NCBI GenBank assembly: GCA_018715125.1
Contig: DVMF01000041.1
Coordinates: 27,885 to 91,884 of the forward strand
Source of the DNA: Candidatus Coprousia avicola
GTDB taxonomy: Bacteria > Actinomycetota > Coriobacteriia > Coriobacteriales > Coriobacteriaceae
Direction: 5' to 3'
DNA: 64,000 nt
A program made the translations under genes and the position numbers. A model generated the notes under the pieces. The model had not been told where the DNA came from and did no database searches. It saw only the letters and a program-made list of their open reading frames with translations. Positions within the stretch are counted from its first letter, which is position 1. Every line of letters starts with the position of its first letter. Below are positions 18,302-28,958 of this stretch, in pieces.

Positions 18302-19793
18302 CTACCCTGCGAAGGCGATAGCCGCCTTGACGGCTCGGCGCCAGCCCTTGATGCGCGCGGTGCGATCGTTCTCATGCATCTTGGCGTCCCAGCCGGCACG
18401 CGGCGCCACGCTGCGCGCGACGTCTGCCGGATAGATCCCCAGCGCGATGCCCGCCGCCCATGCGGCACCGAGCCCGCTCATCTCGTCGTTGCCGGCAGCC
18501 ACGATGGGAACGCGGAGCATATCCGCCAAGAACTGCATGAGATAGGGGTCGCGCGTGGGGCCGCCGTCGACGCGCAGCTCGGCCAGGTTCACGCCTGAAT
18601 CGCGCTGCATGGCATCTGCCACGTCGAAGATCTGGAAGGCGATGCTCTCGACGGTCGCCCGCACAAACTCTGCGCGGCCCGTCGTGCGCGTCATGCCAAA
18701 CACGGCCGCGCGCGCCTCGGAATTCCAGTGCGGCGCACCAAGGCCCGTGAAAGCGGGCACGAGGTATACGCGGCTCGCCGGGTTGGCGGCATAGGAGAGG
18801 TCGGTGGTCTCCGCCGGGCTCTCGATCATCTCCATGTCGTCGCGCAGCCACGTCTTGACGGCGCCGGCGTAGTTGATGTTGCCCTCGAGCACGTAGACCG
18901 TCTCGCCGCCCATACGCCAGCCGAGCGAGTTGGAAAGGCCCGTGTGAGAGCGCGAGAGCTCGTGGCCGACGTTCATCATCACGCTGGAACCCGTGCCGAG
19001 CGTCGCCTTGGCCTGTCCGGGCGCGTAGCAACCCTGGCCAAAGAGCGCGGCATGGCTGTCGCCGAGCACGCCGTGAATGGGCACAGGGGTCGGCAAGAAG
19101 CCGTCGAGGTCCGTCATGCCAAAGCACGCATCGGAGTCCGTCACCTCGGGCAACCATGCGGGGTCAATGCCAAACAGGCGGCAGCAGCGCGTGGACCAGT
19201 TGAGCTTCTCGATATCGAAGAGCTGCGTGCGGCTCGCGTTGGAGTAATCGCAGCGGAACTCGACGCCATGGGTGAGCGTCCAGACGACCCAGGAGTCGAT
19301 GGTGCCGAGATGCAGGTCGCCGGCACGGGCGATATCGCGCGCCTCGGGCACGTTCTCCATGATCCACGTCATCTTGGCCGCCGGGTAGTACGGCGAAAGC
19401 GTGAGGCCCGTGCGCTCGCGGATGACCTCGGGTGCGCCCTCGCGCTGTGCGATGCGGTCGCAGACCTCCTGAGCGCGCGAGCACTGCCACACGATGGCGT
19501 CGCACAGCGGCTCACCGGTGCGCGCGCTCCACGCCACCGTGGTCTCGCGCTGGTTGGATATACCGATGCCCGCGATATCCGCCGGATCGATCCCCTGCTC
19601 CTCCACGACGGCGCGCGCGACGGCCAGAACGTTCGCGGCGATCTCGGCGGGGTCATGGCTTACCCACCCCTCCTCGTTCACCTTCTGCTCATGAGCGCGG
19701 TCGGCGCGGTGGATAAGCCGGCCCGCCTCGTCGACAAGCAGGGCCTTGGTGCCCTGGGTGGACTGGTCGATGCCGATGATGTAGCGAGCCATG
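18302..19793 (-). CDS. FGGY-family carbohydrate kinase (glycerol-kinase-like)
   Basis: 'MARYIIGIDQSTQGTKALLVDE', 'GIGISNQRETTVAW', 'LGDSHAALFGQGCYAPGQAKATLGTGSSVMMN'. Confidence 0.85.
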
Positions 19794-20023
19794 GGAACTC
19801 CTCGATTGCAGCCCGATACGGCACGCGCGCCGCGGCGTGCGAGCTGCCGGCGCGGGCGGTGTGACGGGCGGTTGTGGTCAAAATCGCGTTCGGGCAGATA
19901 TGACGATTGAAATCGGACGTTAGCGCGACTTCGTCCGAGTCTGCCCAGAACGCGTTGGCGATGGAGCGGGTCCGGCCGCCCAGGCGGCGGGGGAGATGCG
20001 GGCACGCTCCTTTTGCTCTCGGG

Positions 20024-20968
20024 TTACTTGCGGGCGATCACCGCGCGCGCAGCGTCCGCGATGCCGGCGGCATCGAGCCCGTAATGGGCAAAGACCTCAG
20101 CCGACGTACCGGTGATAACGGGCGCATCCGGAAGCGACAGGCACGTGAGCGGGCACGGGCACTGGGCTCCCAGCACCTGGGCGACCATGGAGCCAAGGCC
20201 TCCGAAGGGCGAGGCCTCCTCGACGGTCACAACGGCACCGGCGCGCTCCGCGGCGCGCACAACGGCGTCCGCGTCGAGCGGCTTCACGCAGTACATGTCG
20301 ATCACGGTCGCCTCGACGCCCTCGGCCGCGAGCGCCTCGGCGGCGTCGAGGGCGGGGCGCACCATCTCGCCGCAGGCGATGATCGCAACGTCGGAGCCCT
20401 CGCGCACCCAGGTGGCGCGGTCCATCTCAAAGGGGCAGTCGTCCTCGGTGTAGACGTCCGCCACGGCGTTGCGGCCCACGCGGATGTAGGCAGGCTTATC
20501 GTCGGCGAGAAGCGCGGCGGCGAGCTTGCCGGACTGCCACTCATCGGAGGGCAGGTAGACGCGCATGTTGGGGATCGCGGCCATGGCGGCGATGTCCTGC
20601 GCGGAGTGGTGGCTCATGCCGAGCGCGCCGTAGGAGACGCCGCCGGAGACGCCGAGCAGCTTGACGTTGGTGTTGGAGTAGGCGCAATCGACCTTGGCCT
20701 GCTCGTAGCTGCGGGTCGAGAGGAAGCACGCCGGGGATGCGACCCACGGCTTCTTGCCGCACGCCGCCATGCCGGCCGCCATGCTGACAGCGTCCTGCTC
20801 GGCGATGCCGGCCTCGACGGCCTGCTCGGGATACGTATCGAAAAACGGCGTCATGGACGCGGAGCCGCGGGAGTCGGAGCACACGACCACCACGTCGCGG
20901 TCGCCCGCGGCGGCGGCCTCCATCAACACCTCGCAGATAACCTGCTTGTTCGCTTTCGTCTTCGCCAT
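20024..20968 (-). CDS. Transketolase, C-terminal (pyrimidine-binding/C) subunit
   Basis: 'VVVVCSDSRGSASMTPFFDTYPEQAVEAGIAEQDAVSMAAGMAACGKKPWV'. Confidence 0.9.
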   Translation of the reverse strand: MAKTKANKQVICEVLMEAAAAGDRDVVVVCSDSRGSASMTPFFDTYPEQAVEAGIAEQDAVSMAAGMAACGKKPWVASPACFLSTRSYEQAKVDCAYSNTNVKLLGVSGGVSYGALGMSHHSAQDIAAMAAIPNMRVYLPSDEWQSGKLAAALLADDKPAYIRVGRNAVADVYTEDDCPFEMDRATWVREGSDVAIIACGEMVRPALDAAEALAAEGVEATVIDMYCVKPLDADAVVRAAERAGAVVTVEEASPFGGLGSMVAQVLGAQCPCPLTCLSLPDAPVITGTSAEVFAHYGLDAAGIADAARAVIARK

Positions 20969-20973
20969 GGCGC

Positions 20974-21948
20974 TTAGGCCTCCTTAGCTTGAGGATTGAC
21001 CGGGCAGTCGGCCGCGGGCGCAGGCGCGGTGGCGCCGGCGCGACCCGCGAGCGCGGCGACGGGCGCCGTTGCCTCGGCGCGGCCGCAGGCAAAGTCGAGC
21101 ACGGGCACGTAGGCCTCACCCTGAGCGGCGGCCTGCGCATGCGCGGTAAGGTCCGCCGTGATCTGCGCGTACTCCTCGTCGTTGGGCAGATGATGATGCC
21201 AGCCCGCCTTGTTCTCCATCACGGGGCTGCCGAGACCCTTGACCGTATCCATGATGATGGCGGTCGGGCGGCCCTTGGTGGCGGCCGCCTCGGCAAATGC
21301 CGCCTCGAGCGCCGCGAGGTCGTTGCCGTTCACGCACACGGTGTGCCACCCAAAGGCCTGCCAGCGCTCCTCCTGGCTGTCGGCGCGCATAACGTCCTCG
21401 GTGTTGCCCGAGATCTGCAGGTGGTTGCGGTCGATGATGGCGCAGAGGTTGTCGAGCCCGTACGTGCCGCCGGCCATGGCCGCCTCCCAGATGGAGCCCT
21501 CGGCAAGCTCGCCGTCGCCCATCACGACATACGTACGGTACGCACGCCCGTCCATCTTGCCGGCAAGCGCCATGCCGGTGCCCACGGGAAGGCCGTGGCC
21601 GAGCGAGCCGGAGTTCATCTCGATACCGGGGAGCTTGTTGTTGGGATGGCCGATGTAGGGGCTGCCGAACTTGGAGAAGCGCGCCTTGACGTCGGCAAGG
21701 TCGAGGTAGCCGTAGTGGCAGAGCACCGCGTAGTACGCCTCCATGGCGTGGCCCTTGGAGAGGAGGAAGCGGTCGCGGTCCGGGTCATCGGTGCGGTCGG
21801 CCGCCACGTTCATGACCTTGCCGTACAGGAGCATGAGGGCGTCCATCACGCTCATGTCGCCGCCGATGTGACCGCCGCCGCCCGCCACGATGATGTCGAC
21901 GGCATCCTGGCGCAGCTGCCAGCGCAACTGCTCGAGATTCTCAGTCAT
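20974..21948 (-). CDS. Transketolase, N-terminal (TPP-binding) subunit
   Basis: 'HIGGDMSVMDALMLLYGKVM', 'GSLGHGLPVGTGMALAGK', 'GDGELAEGSIWEAAMAGGTYGLDNLCAIIDRN'. Confidence 0.9.
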   Translation of the reverse strand: MTENLEQLRWQLRQDAVDIIVAGGGGHIGGDMSVMDALMLLYGKVMNVAADRTDDPDRDRFLLSKGHAMEAYYAVLCHYGYLDLADVKARFSKFGSPYIGHPNNKLPGIEMNSGSLGHGLPVGTGMALAGKMDGRAYRTYVVMGDGELAEGSIWEAAMAGGTYGLDNLCAIIDRNHLQISGNTEDVMRADSQEERWQAFGWHTVCVNGNDLAALEAAFAEAAATKGRPTAIIMDTVKGLGSPVMENKAGWHHHLPNDEEYAQITADLTAHAQAAAQGEAYVPVLDFACGRAEATAPVAALAGRAGATAPAPAADCPVNPQAKEA

Positions 21949-21964
21949 TATGCCTTCCCCTTTC

Positions 21965-23383
21965 TCACTCGCCGCGCAGGTAGGCGCGCACGTCTTCCTC
22001 AATGGGGTCGTAGAAGTCGGGCGTAACGCCGATGTACTTGCACGCCTCGTAGAGCACCGGCACCACGTTCTTGTGGATGCCCACCACGTGGTGGATGTAG
22101 GGGCCCTCGACGATCTTGGCCTCGAGGCGCTTCAAGTTCTCGACCTCGATCCAGAGATAGGTGCCCATGCCCTTGGGGCCGTCGATGCCGCGGGCGTTGC
22201 CCAGAAGCAGCGAGTACTCGCCGTTATCACCGTCAAAGCGGGCGAGGGTGAGCTCGCCGTGCTTTGCCTCGGCCGTCAGCGCGCCGGGGTAATCGAACGC
22301 GAGCGGGTAAGTGAGGCGCGGCGTCTCGCACGCCACCGAGCACGGCCAGGGGCCGCAGTGCTGCAAAAGCTCGCCGTTCTCGTTGTCGGGATGACGAACG
22401 GTCCAGTCGGCAAAGAAGCTGCGCGTCTCCCCCATGCCGGCCGCCTCGACCATAAGGGCCGAGATGGCGCCGTGGATGTCGGTCTCGCAGACGACGGGGA
22501 TCCCCATCTCGTTCAGGATGGCGTTGGCGGCGCAGGGCATGATGCCGAGCTCGTCTTGGAGCGCGTTCCAGCACTGGATGGCGCCGGCGTTGCAGCCGTA
22601 CTTGTCAATCAGCGCCTTCATGCCGTTCGCAAGCGCCGCAACGGTGCGGGTCTGCTCCGTGGTGGTCTCAATCTTAAAGTGATCGGCCATCCAGGCGAGC
22701 GTGTCGTTGAGGTTGGCCTCGTCGGCCTCGGCGGCGCGCACGGCCTGGATGAGCTCGGTCATGGGCACCGGCGCAAGCTGGATGTTGAATTTCTCGAGCA
22801 GCTCGCCCTCGTTGACCATCGTCGTCCAGAAATCGAAGGGACGCGTGGACATCTGCAGGACGCGGATGTGGCGGAACGTCTTGACGACGTTGCAGACCGC
22901 GAGGAAGTCGCGGACGCCGCGCTCGAACTCCGGGTCGGTAAGGCGGCAGTTGGTCATATAGGTAAACGGCACCTGGAAACGGCGCAGGACCTTGCCCGTG
23001 GCGAACAGGCCGCACTGCGTGTCGCGCAGGCGCGTGCCGTCCGGCTCAGGGCGCTCGTCACGCGGGCCCCAGAGGAGCACGGGCAGGCCCATCTCGCGCG
23101 CAAGGCGGGCGCAGAGGTACTCGGTGCCAAAGTTGGCGTGGCAGAGCATGATGCCGTCGACGCCCGCAGCGCGGAACTTGTCGACGATGGGCTGGATGTG
23201 GCTATCGTCGAAGAGCAGGCCCTCCTCGTTGATGTCATCGATATCCACGAAGTCGACGCCGAGCTCGCGCAGGCGATCGGCCGTGAGCCCGCGGAACTTG
23301 ATGGCGTCGGGAGCGGAGAAGATGCTCCGGCGCGTGGGCACATAGCCCAGCTTGATGTGCGGTTTGGCTGCGGTAACGTTCAT
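21965..23383 (-). CDS. L-fucose/L-arabinose isomerase-fold protein
   Basis: FucI/AraA-superfamily-like: 'GVDGIMLCHANFGTEYLCARLAREMGLPVLLWGPRDE', 'NAGAIQCWNALQDELGIMPCAANAILNEMGIPVVCETDIHGAISALM'. Confidence 0.75.
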   Translation of the reverse strand: MNVTAAKPHIKLGYVPTRRSIFSAPDAIKFRGLTADRLRELGVDFVDIDDINEEGLLFDDSHIQPIVDKFRAAGVDGIMLCHANFGTEYLCARLAREMGLPVLLWGPRDERPEPDGTRLRDTQCGLFATGKVLRRFQVPFTYMTNCRLTDPEFERGVRDFLAVCNVVKTFRHIRVLQMSTRPFDFWTTMVNEGELLEKFNIQLAPVPMTELIQAVRAAEADEANLNDTLAWMADHFKIETTTEQTRTVAALANGMKALIDKYGCNAGAIQCWNALQDELGIMPCAANAILNEMGIPVVCETDIHGAISALMVEAAGMGETRSFFADWTVRHPDNENGELLQHCGPWPCSVACETPRLTYPLAFDYPGALTAEAKHGELTLARFDGDNGEYSLLLGNARGIDGPKGMGTYLWIEVENLKRLEAKIVEGPYIHHVVGIHKNVVPVLYEACKYIGVTPDFYDPIEEDVRAYLRGE

Positions 23384-23457
23384 GACGCTCCCCTTCTGAC
23401 ACGGGCCGTGCGCACGCGCGCGGCCCACCGGTCCCATCGTCGCCTATACTGTCTACT

Positions 23458-23474
23458 AAACGTTTTACACGTTT
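23458..23474. promoter_or_regulatory. LacI-type operator AAACGT-TTTAC-ACGTTT
   Basis: 6-bp inverted arms upstream of the isomerase gene, next to the lacI-type gene. Confidence 0.5.
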
Positions 23475-23530
23475 CAATGACCATTATGCCAATAATTAAG
23501 GTAAACGGTCGTATAAACAGGATGAACGGT

Positions 23531-23571
23531 AAAAGAAAAAGCGGATGGTATCCAGACGATACCATCCGCTT
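23531..23571 (-). terminator. Intrinsic terminator of the LacI-family gene
   Basis: AAGCGGATGGTATC-CAGAC-GATACCATCCGCTT (14-bp stem); minus strand continues CTTTTTCTTTTACC. Confidence 0.85.
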
Positions 23572-23657
23572 ACCTCGTGCACGCCAACGCGCCCCACGGA
23601 GCAGGCGCCTGTCTCGCGAGCGCGCCGCCTGCGAAGGCGCAGACGACTCTGCGCGCC

Positions 23658-24668
23658 CTATCGGTCGCACACGCTCTTGCGCTCCACAAAGTAGGTGCTC
23701 ACCAGCGTCTTGCAGGTATAGTTCTTGGGGTTGTTGACGTTGCCGATCAGACGCCGCACGGCGATCTCCCCCACCTCGTGCTTGAGCACGTGCACCGTGG
23801 TCAGCGGCGGTGTGGAGAACGCACCGAGCGACAGGTCGTCGAAGCCCACGATCGAGACGTCCTCGGGAACGCGAATGCCCGCCTCCGTCAGCGCGCGCAT
23901 GGCGCCCACGGCCAGCACATCGTTATCGGCGAAAAACGCCGTCGGCAGGCTATCGCGAGACACACGGGAAAGCCATGCGGCCATATCCCCGTACGCGCGC
24001 TCAAGCGTCGTCCCCAACTCCACGCGCCACCTCGGATCGAAGCCGAGGCCCCCTTCTTCCAAGCCGCGGAAGAAGCCCCGCTCGCGCGCGCGGAAATTCT
24101 GGATGCGGAAGTCGCCCGACAGATAGCCGATGCTGCGATGGCCGCGCTCGACGAGATACTGCACCACGCGCAGCACCGACCCCTCGTTTGCCATGACCAC
24201 GGCGTCGAAGTCGAAGCGGTCGCTCCAACCGTCGAGCACCACCATGCGGGCCGGGCAGGAGCGGAAGAGCTCGTAGTCCTCCTCGCCGAGCTCGGTGCCC
24301 AAAAGCACCACCGCCGACGAGGGGTCGCCCACCAGCTCCGCCACCTGCGGGCGCACGGCATCGAGATCGGAGAAATCGAGCGAGACAAAGGCGGTGCCCA
24401 TGCCGTGGCGGCGCGCCTGACGCTCCACGCCCTCGATGACGGAGGGGTGGAACGTGCTGTCATCCACGATAGCGCCGGTCTTGCGCGCAACCACGAATTT
24501 AATGGCATCGAGCTGCGAGGGGTGCTGGTACCCAAGGGATTTTGCCACCGAGCGAATCTTCTCGGCGGTCTCCTCGCTCACGTTGCGCTTATGGTTGAGC
24601 GCGTTGGAAACCGTCGCCGGGGAGAAGCCGGTCACCCGGCTGATCTCACGTACACTGACCTTGTGCAT
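23658..24668 (-). CDS. LacI family transcriptional regulator
   Basis: 'VSVREISRVTGFSPATVSNALNHKRNVSEETAEKIRSVAKSLGYQ'. Confidence 0.9.
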   Translation of the reverse strand: MHKVSVREISRVTGFSPATVSNALNHKRNVSEETAEKIRSVAKSLGYQHPSQLDAIKFVVARKTGAIVDDSTFHPSVIEGVERQARRHGMGTAFVSLDFSDLDAVRPQVAELVGDPSSAVVLLGTELGEEDYELFRSCPARMVVLDGWSDRFDFDAVVMANEGSVLRVVQYLVERGHRSIGYLSGDFRIQNFRARERGFFRGLEEGGLGFDPRWRVELGTTLERAYGDMAAWLSRVSRDSLPTAFFADNDVLAVGAMRALTEAGIRVPEDVSIVGFDDLSLGAFSTPPLTTVHVLKHEVGEIAVRRLIGNVNNPKNYTCKTLVSTYFVERKSVCDR

Positions 24669-24896
24669 AGGGCACCTCGCACCTAAACAGATTGCTAGAA
24701 TGTTTACTTATTCGTTTATACCATGGCGTGACGGGCTGTATGCGCGCCCGGGGTATCGGCGAACGGCCGATTAAGGTATGCGAACGGTCGCGTGCGGCGC
24801 GCACCGCCGATGCCGGGCGGGCGCCAGCGGGCGCATGGACCGGGACACCGCCCGGCCCTACCCCGTTAGCGGTGCAGATGACAGCAGCAGGTGAGC

Positions 24897-25490
24897 TTAG
24901 AGGGCGCGGCGCGCCTCGATGGCGCGACCCAGCGTGAGCTCGTCGGCGTATTCGAGGTCGCCGCCCACGGGCAGACCGCTCGCCAGACGGCTCACGGCAA
25001 TGCCCAGCGGCTTGATGGTGAGGGCGAGGTAGCTCGCCGTGGCCTCCCCCTCCACGTTGGGATTCGTGGCGAGGATGACCTCTTGGGTCCCCTCTTCTGC
25101 CAAGCGCGCCAGCAGCTCGCGCACGTGCAGCTGATCGGGGCCAATCTTGTCCATGGGGCTGATGACGCCGCCCAGGACGTGGTAAAGCCCCCGATACGAG
25201 CCCGTGCGCTCGATGGCGGACACGTCGCGCGGCTCGGATACCACGCAGATGCGCGTGCGGTCGCGCGTCGAGTCCTGGCAGATGGGGCATTCATCGGCCG
25301 TGGCGTAATTGAAGCAACGGCGGCAGAAGTGGACCTCCTCTTTGACCTCGAGGATGGCCTCGGCCAAACGCCGCGCCTCCTCGGCGTCGGCCTCCAGAAG
25401 ATGATAGGCGATGCGCTGGGCGCTCTTGGGGCCGATGCCCGGCAGGCGCCCCAGCTCGTCGAGGAGTTTCTGCAGACTCTGGTTTGCCAC
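24897..25490 (-). CDS. recR: Recombination mediator RecR
   Basis: '[27 protein letters not shown]', '[23 protein letters not shown]', Toprim '[25 protein letters not shown]'. Confidence 0.97.
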   Translation of the reverse strand: MANQSLQKLLDELGRLPGIGPKSAQRIAYHLLEADAEEARRLAEAILEVKEEVHFCRRCFNYATADECPICQDSTRDRTRICVVSEPRDVSAIERTGSYRGLYHVLGGVISPMDKIGPDQLHVRELLARLAEEGTQEVILATNPNVEGEATASYLALTIKPLGIAVSRLASGLPVGGDLEYADELTLGRAIEARRAL

Positions 25491-25507
25491 GGCGCAACCG
25501 TCCCGTC

Positions 25508-25828
25508 TTAGAACGGCATGCCGGGAATGTTGAGGCCGCCGGTGATGGCGCTCATCTGGCGGTTCGCCTGCTCGGCAACGCTGCGGTGCGCCTCGTTGAC
25601 GGCGGCGACGATCATGTCCTCAAGCATCTCGACGTCGGCGGGATCGAGCGCCTCGGGATCGATCTTGATGGAGGTGAGCTGCATCTCGCCGTTCATGGTC
25701 ACCTTGACCATGCCGCCGCCTGCAGACGCGTCGACGCTTACCTGGGCGAGGTTCTCCTGCGCGGCGGCAAGCTGCTCCTGCATCTTGCGGGCCTGCTTCA
25801 TCATCTGCTGCATGTTCATATTGGGCAT
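25508..25828 (-). CDS. YbaB/EbfC family nucleoid-associated protein
   Basis: '[77 protein letters not shown]'. Confidence 0.95.
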   Translation of the reverse strand: MPNMNMQQMMKQARKMQEQLAAAQENLAQVSVDASAGGGMVKVTMNGEMQLTSIKIDPEALDPADVEMLEDMIVAAVNEAHRSVAEQANRQMSAITGGLNIPGMPF

Positions 25829-25902
25829 GAGAGCTCCTTGTAGGTAGGGGACGCGCATACGGCGCCCTATGCGGTGCCCGTGAATCGTACCACGAGCGCG
25901 GG

Positions 25903-28566
25903 CTACTCCTTATGAACGATGACACCGGACCCAAAAACGCTATCGAGCAGCTTCATGGCGTCTTCCGAAGTCTCCGGAACCTCCGCGGGCGGCGCATCAT
26001 GGTTGAAGACTGCCGCCGGGTCGAAGGAGGGGGACTTCGCCACCGCGGGGGATGCGGCCGGGCGCGGGGCAGCAGGAGCAGCAGAACCCTCGGCTGCCGG
26101 GACGTCCGAACCGCCGGCAGCAACGGGCGCGGGCGCCGCCGGAGGCTCGAGGGGCATATCGAACGGAGGCAGGTCCTCCTCCGCCTCGTATCCCGCGATG
26201 AAGGCGTCGTCGTACGGGACGACCTCGTCCTCCCACGCGCGGCGGTCCTCCTCGACCGAGGGCTCCGAGATCACCGTGGGGCCGCTCGTCTGATCGGCCG
26301 CCGGCGCCGGCGCTGCCGGAGCGGAGGCCGCGGGCGAAGCGGGGGTCGCGGGTACCGATGCCTCGCTCGTAAACGGCACGAAGCCGGGCGACACCTGCGC
26401 AGGGGCGGGGGCCGCTGGTTTTACCGCGGCCGCCGGAGCGGGCGCCGCGGCTTCGCCGGACCGGGGTGCCGACTCGGGCGCGGGGGCGGTAGCCGGGCGC
26501 GGCGCGGGCGCGGCCGGTGCGGGCGACGCGGACGCAGCCGCCTCAGGAGCAGATACCGCCGGGGAGGGCGCGGGATCGGGCTGCGGTTGGGGGGCCTGCG
26601 CCGCCCGTGAGGGGGAGGCGGGCGCGGGGGCGGCAGGGCGCGCGGGGGCGTCGCCCATCACGTAGTGCACCTTACGAGTACCGAAGACCTCGGCGACGAC
26701 CGGATGGATAGCCGCCTCGGAATCGGCGCGCCCCAGCATCTTGATGGCAAACCCCGACCCCGCCGGGAAGGCGACTGTCAGCGTGTCGCCGTCGTCCGTG
26801 CGGGCGCGCGAGCTCTGCAGAAGCGCACCGCGCGAGGGCTGGGCAGCAGTGACGCGGCGCACGACCTCGGCCCACCGGCGCTGCAGGTCGCCCTCGTCAG
26901 TCACGGGAGCAGCCGCGGGAGCGGGGGCGCCGGCGGGAGCGGCCTCGTTCTTCTGCGGTACGGGTGCAGCGGCGGACTCCTGCGGCGCGGGCTTCTGAGC
27001 GTGCGCGACGGCAGGCGCGGGGGCCGGAGCCGCGGCAGCCTCAGAGACGGGAGCACGCCCGGGTGCCGGGGAGACGGGCCTCTCCGGAGAGGCCCGGACC
27101 GGCGACGGGGCCGGTGACGGGGCAGAATCTTGCACGGGCGCCGGGGCGGAAGCGGCGACGGCGGATCGTGCCGGACCGGGCGCTGCGCTCGGGGCGGGTG
27201 CCTTGCGCTGCGGCGCAGGCGAGGCGGAAGCATCCCACGGCGCCGCCGCATGCGGACGGGCGACGGCCGCATGCGCGGGGGCAGAGACCGGTGCCGCGGG
27301 CGGCGCCGCCTCCTGCCGTGCCGCGGGCGCCGCGGCGGGTCTGCCCATCAGGCTCGACGCCGCGTCCGCATCAAGCGGGGCGGACGGCACGCCGGCGGCA
27401 AGCTGCGCCTCGATGCGGTCCAGCCGGTCGGCCAGCGCCTCGAGCGTAAGGTCTGATGCGGGGCGCGCCAGGCGCGTGAGCGCGATCTCGAGCACCAGAC
27501 GCGTGTCCGCGGCGTTGCGCATCTCCAGCGCCGCGTCGTCAAGCACGGTCAGCATCCGCGCCACGCGGTCGTTCCCCTCAAACAGGGCTGCCTCGGCCGA
27601 GAGCGCCTCGAGCTCCTCCGGCGTCGCGTCCACCACCTCGCGCGCCGCACCCGCAACGCGCACCATATAGACATCGCGCAGATGCGCGATGAGGTCCCGG
27701 GTAAGCTCCATCAGGTCGTTGCCCTCGTCGACCTGCGCGCGCACCAGCGAGAAGAGCGTAGCGACGTCGCGCGCGGCGAGGGCACGGGCAAACTCGGCGA
27801 GCACCGAGCTCGCCACCTCGCCCAGCAGGGCGCGGGCGTCATCGGCGCGCACCGCCCCGCCGCCAAAGACCGAGAGCTGCTCCAGCGTCGACAAGGCGTC
27901 GCGCATGCCGCCGCGTGCGTGCTTGGCAACGATCTCAAGCGCCTCGGCATCAAAGGCAAAGCCCTCTTGCTCGCAGATGTAGGCGAGGCGACCCTCGATA
28001 TCCTCGTTGCCGATGCGATGGAAGTCGAAGCGCTGGCAGCGCGAGAGAATGGTCTCGGGAATCTTCTGCGGGTCGGTGGTGCACATCACGAAGACCACGT
28101 GCGCCGGCGGCTCCTCGAGCGTCTTGAGCAGCGCGTTGAAGGCCGCCACGGTGAGCATGTGGACCTCGTCGATGATGTAGACCTTGTAGGCCCCGCGCAC
28201 GGGGGCGAAGTTGACCGACCCGATGATCTCCTCGCGCACGTTGTCCACGCCGGTGCGGCTCGCGGCGTCGAGCTCGTACACGTCCGGGTGGATGCCGTCG
28301 GCGATCTGCGTGCACTCAGGGCACGTGCCGTCCGGCATGCAGCCGCTCGCCCCCTCCGCGCGCGCCGCCTCGGCCTTCTGGCAGAGCAGCGCCTTGGCGA
28401 GGATGCGCGCCATCGTGGTCTTGCCCGTGCCGCGCGGCCCGCAGAAGAGGTACGCGTGGGAGAGGCGCCCCTCGGTGACGGCGTGCTCGAGCGTCGAGAC
28501 GATGTGCTGCTGGCCCACGACGCTCTCAAAGGTGAGCGGGCGATATTTACGGTACAGCGACTCCAT
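25903..28566 (-). CDS. dnaX: DNA polymerase III subunit gamma/tau with long Ala/Pro-rich C-terminal region
   Basis: 'YRKYRPLTFESVVGQQHIVSTLEHAV', 'YLFCGPRGTGKTTMARILAKALLC', 'YKVYIIDEVHMLTVAAFNALLKTLEEPPAHVVFVMCTTDPQKIPETILSRCQRFDF'. Confidence 0.97.
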   Translation of the reverse strand: MESLYRKYRPLTFESVVGQQHIVSTLEHAVTEGRLSHAYLFCGPRGTGKTTMARILAKALLCQKAEAARAEGASGCMPDGTCPECTQIADGIHPDVYELDAASRTGVDNVREEIIGSVNFAPVRGAYKVYIIDEVHMLTVAAFNALLKTLEEPPAHVVFVMCTTDPQKIPETILSRCQRFDFHRIGNEDIEGRLAYICEQEGFAFDAEALEIVAKHARGGMRDALSTLEQLSVFGGGAVRADDARALLGEVASSVLAEFARALAARDVATLFSLVRAQVDEGNDLMELTRDLIAHLRDVYMVRVAGAAREVVDATPEELEALSAEAALFEGNDRVARMLTVLDDAALEMRNAADTRLVLEIALTRLARPASDLTLEALADRLDRIEAQLAAGVPSAPLDADAASSLMGRPAAAPAARQEAAPPAAPVSAPAHAAVARPHAAAPWDASASPAPQRKAPAPSAAPGPARSAVAASAPAPVQDSAPSPAPSPVRASPERPVSPAPGRAPVSEAAAAPAPAPAVAHAQKPAPQESAAAPVPQKNEAAPAGAPAPAAAPVTDEGDLQRRWAEVVRRVTAAQPSRGALLQSSRARTDDGDTLTVAFPAGSGFAIKMLGRADSEAAIHPVVAEVFGTRKVHYVMGDAPARPAAPAPASPSRAAQAPQPQPDPAPSPAVSAPEAAASASPAPAAPAPRPATAPAPESAPRSGEAAAPAPAAAVKPAAPAPAQVSPGFVPFTSEASVPATPASPAASAPAAPAPAADQTSGPTVISEPSVEEDRRAWEDEVVPYDDAFIAGYEAEEDLPPFDMPLEPPAAPAPVAAGGSDVPAAEGSAAPAAPRPAASPAVAKSPSFDPAAVFNHDAPPAEVPETSEDAMKLLDSVFGSGVIVHKE

Positions 28567-28622
28567 GGGGAATCTCCTATCTATGCACTCGGTCGGGCGG
28601 AGCGGGTCTCGGCGAAACGGGT

Positions 28623-28817
28623 CTACAGCCCGTGCGCGGTCAGGCGCCGATCGATGTCTTTGAGCGTGATGCGCGTCGCGAAGAGCTGGCGGTACGTGGC
28701 GGTCTTGACCTTGTTCTCGGCACGCAGGACCTCCATGCGCTCAGAAACGTCCCCGAGCTCCGCCCGTACCTCGGCGGCAAAGGCCTCGTACGCGGCCAAG
28801 CGCTCAGCATCGCCCAT
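28623..28817 (-). CDS. Small hypothetical protein (about 64 aa)
   Basis: MGDAERLAAYEAFAAEVRAELGDVSERMEVLRAENKVKTATYRQLFATRITLKDIDRRLTAHGL; upstream of dnaX, same strand. Confidence 0.55.
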   Translation of the reverse strand: MGDAERLAAYEAFAAEVRAELGDVSERMEVLRAENKVKTATYRQLFATRITLKDIDRRLTAHGL

Positions 28818-28958
28818 CGTCCATCCCCTCACTTTTGCCCGCAGGCGTCGCATCGACGGTCCTACCATCATACCCGCCGGCGCGGACGAAGCGGCGGGGC
28901 GTGGTATGATGACGAAAAACCATGGCCCACACGAACCAGAACCGCACCAGGATTCGCC

